Source: CADEEX01 sp964577955
GTDB lineage: Bacteria; Acidobacteriota; Vicinamibacteria; Vicinamibacterales; CAVVIG01
Length of the DNA stretch: 64,000 nucleotides
Assembly: GCA_964577955.1 (NCBI GenBank)
Contig: CAZOAZ010000027.1
Span: forward strand, 1-64,000
Direction of reading: 5' to 3'
This document shows, piece by piece, positions 60,024 to 64,000 of this stretch. Within the stretch, counting starts at the first letter, position 1. Each line of letters begins with the position of its first letter. The notes beneath the pieces are model-generated. The model saw only the letters and a list, made by a program, of their open reading frames with translations, did not search any database and was not told the DNA's origin. Made by a program: the position numbers and the translations under genes.

Positions 60024-60099
60024 TGGTGGACGGCGCGGGGTTCGAACCCGCGGCCTCGGCGTTGCGAACGCCGCGCTCTCCCAACTGAGCTAGCCGCCC
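60024..60099 (-). tRNA. tRNA-Ala (anticodon CGC)
   Basis: 76-nt cloverleaf with encoded CCA. Acceptor stem GGGCGGC / GCCGTCC contains the G3:U70 wobble pair that marks tRNA-Ala. D-arm GCTC/GAGC, anticodon stem CGGCG/CGCCG around loop TTCGCAA (anticodon CGC, reads GCG), T-arm GCGGG-TTCGAAC-CCCGC. It is intact and not used as the element's integration site. Confidence 0.97.
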
Positions 60100-60217
60100 A
60101 CGAATGTGCGATCGGGCCGAACCACGGCCCGTTGAGGAACCTTCAGTCTACCACGCGCATTTCTGGAGCGGCAACGGCCGATACATGGATCGACGTAGCA
60201 GTTTGCTATAGTCGGAC

Positions 60218-61300
60218 ATGCCTCCCATTTCACGCATCGGCATTCTCACCGGCGGCGGTGACGCACCCGGCCTCAATGCGGTGATTCGTGCCGTCGTGAA
60301 GTCTGCCTGCAACGCCGGCATCGAGTGCATCGGGCTCGAGGACAGTTTCGACGGACTGCTCGAACACGGGCGTTCCCGGCCACTGACGCCTCGCGAAGTA
60401 CGCGGCATCATGCGGCTGGGTGGCACGATCCTCGGCACGGTCAATACCGGCAACCCGTTCTCCATGTCGATCGAGACGACCGAGGGGGTCAAGCCGTACT
60501 CGGACCGCGTGGTCGAGATGTTCCACAAGATGGGGCTCGGCGCCCTCGTCGTGATTGGCGGCGATGGGACGCTCGCGATTGCCCATCAGTTCTGCGGCCG
60601 CGGCATTCCAATCGTTGGCGTCCCGAAAACGATCGACAACGACATCGTCGGCACGACGAACTGCTTCGGATTCGACACGGCGGTCGCCTTCGCCACCGAT
60701 GCGATCGACCGCCTGCACACGACGGCCGAAGCGCACCGCCGCATCATGGTTGTCGAGGTGATGGGCCGCTACGCCGGCTGGATTGCGCTGTACGCCGGCG
60801 TCGCCGGCGGCGCGGACGCGATTCTGATTCCCGAGATCCCGCACGACCTCTCGGCCGTCGCGGAGCGGCTGCGCGAGCGCGACCAGTGGGGCGCCCACTT
60901 CAGCATTGTCGTCTGCGCGGAGGGCGCGCATCCCAAGGGCGGCGGCTACACGCTCCTCGAAGAAGCGAGCAACGGCCACGTGGAACGGCTCGGCGGAATG
61001 GGGGCCAAAGTGGCCGCGGCGCTGTCTGCCCTGACCGGCAAGGAGGCCCGCTCGGTGGTCCTGGGGCACCTTCAGCGCGGGGGAGCGCCGACCAGCTTCG
61101 ACCGCGTGCTGGCGACCCGGTTTGGCGCCAAGGCCGTTGAACTGGTGCGGCAGGGCGACTTCGGCCGGATGGTGGCCTTCGCGCCGCCCGACATCGTCTC
61201 GCATCCGCTCGAAGACGTGGTGGGGAAGATCAAGACTGTCCCGCACGACTCCGATCTCCTGCGCACCGCGCGGGCGATGGGGATCACGTTCGGCGATTAG
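60218..61300 (+). CDS. pfkA: 6-phosphofructokinase
   Basis: 360-aa phosphofructokinase of glycolysis. Motifs: GILTGGGDAPGLNAVIRAVV, VVIGGDGTLAIAHQF, PKTIDNDIVGTTNCFGFDTAV, VVEVMGRYAGWIALYAG and LGHLQRGGAPTSFDRVLATRFG. At the phosphoryl-donor site Gly is found (GGDGT), but Lys precedes TIDND, as in mixed or group III (actinobacterial-type) PFKs, where the donor can be ATP or PPi. Donor preference is not decided by sequence. Confidence 0.93.
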   Translation: MPPISRIGILTGGGDAPGLNAVIRAVVKSACNAGIECIGLEDSFDGLLEHGRSRPLTPREVRGIMRLGGTILGTVNTGNPFSMSIETTEGVKPYSDRVVEMFHKMGLGALVVIGGDGTLAIAHQFCGRGIPIVGVPKTIDNDIVGTTNCFGFDTAVAFATDAIDRLHTTAEAHRRIMVVEVMGRYAGWIALYAGVAGGADAILIPEIPHDLSAVAERLRERDQWGAHFSIVVCAEGAHPKGGGYTLLEEASNGHVERLGGMGAKVAAALSALTGKEARSVVLGHLQRGGAPTSFDRVLATRFGAKAVELVRQGDFGRMVAFAPPDIVSHPLEDVVGKIKTVPHDSDLLRTARAMGITFGD

Positions 61301-61320
61301 CCTGTCCCTACCGAGTCTCG

Positions 61321-61890
61321 CTACTTCCCGAGCAGCTCCGTATCCTTCTTCTTCTGGAGCTCGTCGATCTGCTTCACGTGGGCGTCGGTGATCTTCTGGA
61401 TTTCGTCGAGCCCCTTCTTCTCGTCGTCCTCGGAGATCTTGTGGTCCTTGAGGAGTTTCTTGAGCCGATCGTTGGCGTCGCGACGCACCTGACGCACGGC
61501 GTTCCGACCTTCCTCGGTCAGCTTGTGCACGTGGCGTGACATTTCCTTGCGCCGCTCTTCGGTGAGCGGCGGGATCGGAATGCGCACGACCTTCCCGTCG
61601 TTGGCTGGATTGAGTCCGAGATCCGCTGAGCGGATGGCTTTTTCGATCGCGCCGAGCTGCGACGGATCGAACGGCTGCGCGACGATCAATGTCGGCTCGG
61701 GCACGGAGAGCCCGGCCAGCTGATTGAGCGGCATCTTCGAACCGTACGCGTCGACGTGGACGGAGTCGAGCAGCGTGACCGAGGCGCGCCCGGTGCGGAC
61801 GCCGCCGAGTTCGTGGCGCACGTGCTCCAGCCCGGCGTGCATCTTCTTGGTGACTTCCGCGAATACGCCCTTCAGATCGTTGACGTCCAT
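61321..61890 (-). CDS. frr: Ribosome recycling factor
   Basis: 189-aa RRF that splits the post-termination ribosome with EF-G. Features: GVRTGRASVTLLDSVHVDAYG, MPLNQLAGLSVPEPTLIVAQPFD, SDLGLNPANDGKVVRIPIPPLTEERRKEM, and the long helical arm. Slightly longer at the C-terminus than usual. It follows pyrH by 42 bp in the rpsB-tsf-pyrH-frr operon order. Confidence 0.96.
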   Translation of the reverse strand: MDVNDLKGVFAEVTKKMHAGLEHVRHELGGVRTGRASVTLLDSVHVDAYGSKMPLNQLAGLSVPEPTLIVAQPFDPSQLGAIEKAIRSADLGLNPANDGKVVRIPIPPLTEERRKEMSRHVHKLTEEGRNAVRQVRRDANDRLKKLLKDHKISEDDEKKGLDEIQKITDAHVKQIDELQKKKDTELLGK

Positions 61891-61932
61891 CGCTCGTTGT
61901 CCTCGTGGCGGCCGGGAGACGCCGGCCGCGGT

Positions 61933-62655
61933 TCAGGCCGTAACTACGGAGCCGATCGGTTCGCCGGCAATCGCCCGCCGGATGTTGCCAGGCGTCCGCA
62001 GGCTGAACACGACGATCGGCAGCTTGTTGTCCATGCAGAGAGAAATGGCCGTCGCGTCCATCACCTTCAACCCCTGCTCGAGCACCTGCAGATAGGAAAT
62101 CCGCTCGAAGCGGGTCGCCGCGGGGTGCGTGACCGGGTCGGCATCATAGATCCCGTCGACTTTGGTCGCTTTCAGGATGACGTCGGCCTTGATTTCCATC
62201 GCCCGGAGCGCCGCCGCGGTGTCGGTGGAGAAGTAGGGGTTCCCGGTGCCCGCGCCGAACACGACGACGCGGCCCTTTTCGAGGTGCCGGATCGAACGCC
62301 GCCGGATGAACGGCTCGGCGACTGCGCGCATCTCGATCGCGGTCACGACGCGCGTGACCACGCCTTGCTGCTCGAGCGCGTCCTGCAGCGCCAGCGCGTT
62401 GATCACGGTGGCGAGCATGCCCATGTAATCCGCGGTCGCGCGGTCCATGCCACGCGCGCTCGCGGCGACGCCGCGGAAAATGTTGCCGCCGCCGATGACG
62501 ATGGCGAGTTCGACGCCCAGGGACTGGATTTCGGCCACATCGCTGGCGATCTGCGAGGCGACGGCGGGATCGATGCCGTAGTTCTGCGAACCCATCAGGG
62601 CTTCGCCAGAGAGTTTGAGAAGGACGCGTTTGTATGCGGGAGGAGATGCGATCAC
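61933..62655 (-). CDS. pyrH: UMP kinase
   Basis: 240-aa UMP kinase of the amino acid kinase fold. Motifs: RVLLKLSGEALMG, VIGGGNIFRG, DYMGMLATVINALALQDALE, VVFGAGTGNPYFSTDTAAALRA, EVILKATKVDGIYDADP-type region (ADVILKATKVDGIYDADP). Placed between tsf and frr in the conserved order. Confidence 0.96.
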   Translation of the reverse strand: MIASPPAYKRVLLKLSGEALMGSQNYGIDPAVASQIASDVAEIQSLGVELAIVIGGGNIFRGVAASARGMDRATADYMGMLATVINALALQDALEQQGVVTRVVTAIEMRAVAEPFIRRRSIRHLEKGRVVVFGAGTGNPYFSTDTAAALRAMEIKADVILKATKVDGIYDADPVTHPAATRFERISYLQVLEQGLKVMDATAISLCMDNKLPIVVFSLRTPGNIRRAIAGEPIGSVVTA

Positions 62656-62693
62656 GGGGTCAGATTATAGATCGCCCGGCGCGAGCACCCGGC

Positions 62694-62724
62694 GGCGCGG
62701 TTCGTCGTGGCGACGAACCGCGCC
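62694..62724 (-). terminator. Strong hairpin between tsf and pyrH
   Basis: Perfect 14-bp stem GGCGCGGTTCGTCG / CGACGAACCGCGCC with a 3-nt loop, 20 bp after the tsf stop on the minus strand. There is no T-tract, so it could be a processing or attenuation structure limiting pyrH-frr readthrough. Confidence 0.6.
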
Positions 62725-62743
62725 GTGGGGCGGTGTGTGAACC

Positions 62744-63613
62744 TCAGGACGCCGCGGCCTCGCCGACCTTGAGACGTGCGAACCGATTGATGACCAGATG
62801 GGCGCCAAGCGCCTTGTTGGCGTGCGCCAGGACGTCCGCGACGGTCATCTTCGGGTCACGAATCGACGGCTGGTCGGGCAGCACGACCTGCGAATAGAAG
62901 CTTCCCAGCTTGCCGTCGACGATCTTGTCGATGACGTTGGCCGGCTTGCCGGAATTCTTCATTTGATCGCGATAGATGTCGCGCTCTTTCTCGATCACGT
63001 CGGCGGGGATGCCCGTCCGCGACAGGTATGCCGGGTTGGCCGCGGCAATCTGCATCGCGATGTCCTTCACCAGGGCCTGGAACTCCTCGCGCGCGGCGAT
63101 CGCCGGCGTGACGCCGCCGAATTCGACCTGCACCCCGAGTTTGTTGCCGAGGTGCATGTACTGGCCGACGTAGCCATGGCCGGCGTAACGGACGAACCGC
63201 GGCACCCCCATGTTTTCGCCGAGCTTGCCGATCACCGCGGCCACGTGCTGGTGCACGGTGCCGCCTGGATTCTTGAGCCACTCCTCGGTCGCGTGGTCGC
63301 CGGCATGTTCGATCGCCGACAACACGTCGGCAATGAGGTTCTGGAAATCCGGCGTCGCGGCGACGAAGTCGGACTCGCAGTTCACTTCGACCAGGATGCC
63401 GGTGTGGTGGTCGGCGCTGAGCTTGTGACCAATCAACCCTTCGTTCGTCGCCCGCCCCGCCTTCTTGGCGGCGCTGGCCAGCCCCTTCTTCCGCAGGATC
63501 ACCGTCGCCTGCTCGAAGTCGCCGTGCGCCTCTTCGAGCGCCGACTTGCAATCCATCATCCCCGCGCCGGTCTGGTCGCGGAGTTTCTTCACGTCTGCTG
63601 CGCTAATCGCCAT
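62744..63613 (-). CDS. tsf: Elongation factor Ts
   Basis: 289-aa nucleotide-exchange factor for EF-Tu. N-terminal UBA-like MAISAADVKKLRDQTGAGMMDCKSALEEAHGDFEQA, the TDF-like motif VNCESDFVAATPDF, and C-terminal dimerisation parts (GGKPxx-type SGKPANVIDKIVDGKL). ATG 63613 chosen by the family start. It is preceded by rpsB with a terminator-like hairpin in between. Confidence 0.97.
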   Translation of the reverse strand: MAISAADVKKLRDQTGAGMMDCKSALEEAHGDFEQATVILRKKGLASAAKKAGRATNEGLIGHKLSADHHTGILVEVNCESDFVAATPDFQNLIADVLSAIEHAGDHATEEWLKNPGGTVHQHVAAVIGKLGENMGVPRFVRYAGHGYVGQYMHLGNKLGVQVEFGGVTPAIAAREEFQALVKDIAMQIAAANPAYLSRTGIPADVIEKERDIYRDQMKNSGKPANVIDKIVDGKLGSFYSQVVLPDQPSIRDPKMTVADVLAHANKALGAHLVINRFARLKVGEAAAS

Positions 63614-63640
63614 GGTGCACTCCGGGAGCGTGTACAAGAA

Positions 63641-63670
63641 AACGCCGGCCTGAGACTGAAGGCCGGCGTT
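63641..63670 (-). terminator. rpsB-tsf intergenic terminator/attenuator
   Basis: Perfect 11-bp stem AACGCCGGCCT / AGGCCGGCGTT with an 8-nt loop, followed on the minus strand by TTTTCTT. It lies between rpsB and tsf, where partial termination sets the S2:EF-Ts ratio in other bacteria. Confidence 0.85.
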
Positions 63671-63691
63671 GGAACAGGAACGTCGACCGGT

Positions 63692-64000
63692 CTAGGCTGA
63701 GGCCGGAGCGGGCTGCATCGGACGCCGTGGCGCGCGGGCGCCGCGGCGCGGCTCGTCGCCGTCCTCGCCGGCTTCGCGCGTCGCTTCGGCGTCGACGGAC
63801 TGCTTCATGTCGCGGCCCGCGATCACCGCGTCGGCGATCCGCGAGGCAAACAGCCGGATCGCCCTTAGCGCGTCGTCGTTGCCCGGAATCACGAAATCGA
63901 CTTCGTCGGGATCGCAGTTGGTGTCGACGATGCCGATGACCGGAATCTTGAGCTTGCGGGCCTCGTCGACGGCGATCTTTTCCTTCTTGGTGTCGACCAC
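63692..64000 (-). CDS. rpsB: 30S ribosomal protein S2, C-terminal part
   Basis: C-terminal 102 residues of S2; the 5' part lies beyond the right edge. Conserved end: KEKIAVDEARKLKIPVIGIVDTNCDPDEVDFVIPGNDDALRAIRLF. After this an extended, charged tail (SRIADAVIAGRDMKQSVDAEATREAGEDGDEPRRGARAPRRP) exceeds the usual S2 length. First gene of the rpsB-tsf-pyrH-frr set. Confidence 0.95.
   Translation of the reverse strand: MVDTKKEKIAVDEARKLKIPVIGIVDTNCDPDEVDFVIPGNDDALRAIRLFASRIADAVIAGRDMKQSVDAEATREAGEDGDEPRRGARAPRRPMQPAPASA

Noticed and set aside
60024..60099. tRNA-Ala as the integration target of the element
   Set aside because: The tRNA is 17 kb from the element, intact, and shares no repeat with its ends.

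Overview
This is a GC-rich bacterial chromosome segment. It carries dense housekeeping operons and one inserted phage-like element. Several traits point to a diderm, slow-growing, soil-type bacterium: LolA and a lipoprotein secretin (outer membrane), Mpl/NagZ/LdcA murein recycling, a long-linker Ser/Thr kinase, an FHA-GAF-cyclase and NtrYX-like signalling. My best guess is Acidobacteriota (Vicinamibacteria-like). That is an inference from gene content and style; no 16S gene is present.

Layout. 1-1053: groES-groEL (minus strand) behind a consensus promoter with two CIRCE-type operators, then a Fis-family HTH protein. 1218-6375: a flippase-like membrane protein, nrdR and an NtrY/NtrX-like two-component pair in a tightly packed run. 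6391-9561: ftcD, a TPR membrane protein, an RDD protein and pgpA. 9592-20750: a long plus-strand run of core genes: cinA, plsY, gpsA, ftsY, ribD-ribE-ribBA, ffh, rpsP, KH protein, rimM, trmD, rplS, rnhB. 20754-24982: TPR, small membrane, ThiE-like, RodZ-like and HEAT-like genes. 24998-27949 (minus): small protein, polX and a GHMP kinase.

27961-43289 is an integrated element of about 15.3 kb flanked by an 11-bp direct repeat. It has a tyrosine integrase at the right end, excisionase-like and RHH regulators, a P4/D5-type helicase, a terminase, an HK97-type prohead protease and many small zinc-ribbon proteins. I can find no major capsid, portal or tail gene, so it looks like a phage satellite or a decayed prophage. 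Its cargo is the most interesting part of the window. One block is an operon-like DUF2188 / ThsB-like TIR / four-TM protein / HEPN-motif protein (28870-31029). A second, frameshifted ThsB-like gene lies near the integrase. There is also a solitary member of the 5-hmdU DNA kinase (alpha-glutamyl/putrescinyl-thymine pyrophosphorylase) family. No ThsA is visible, so the TIR-4TM-HEPN block is a candidate undescribed Thoeris-related defence module.

43303-50564: a cell-wall cluster (nagZ, ldcA, mpl, murB, murA) with pxpB-pxpC embedded in it. The MurA carries Asp in place of the fosfomycin-target Cys. 50604-53547 (minus): lipoprotein secretin, LolA-like protein and a rhodanese without its Cys. 53653-59964: Ser/Thr kinase, FHA-GAF-adenylate cyclase, an exported protein and a glycosidase-like protein. 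60024-60099: tRNA-Ala(CGC). 60218-64000: pfkA on plus, then frr, pyrH, tsf and rpsB (partial) on minus.
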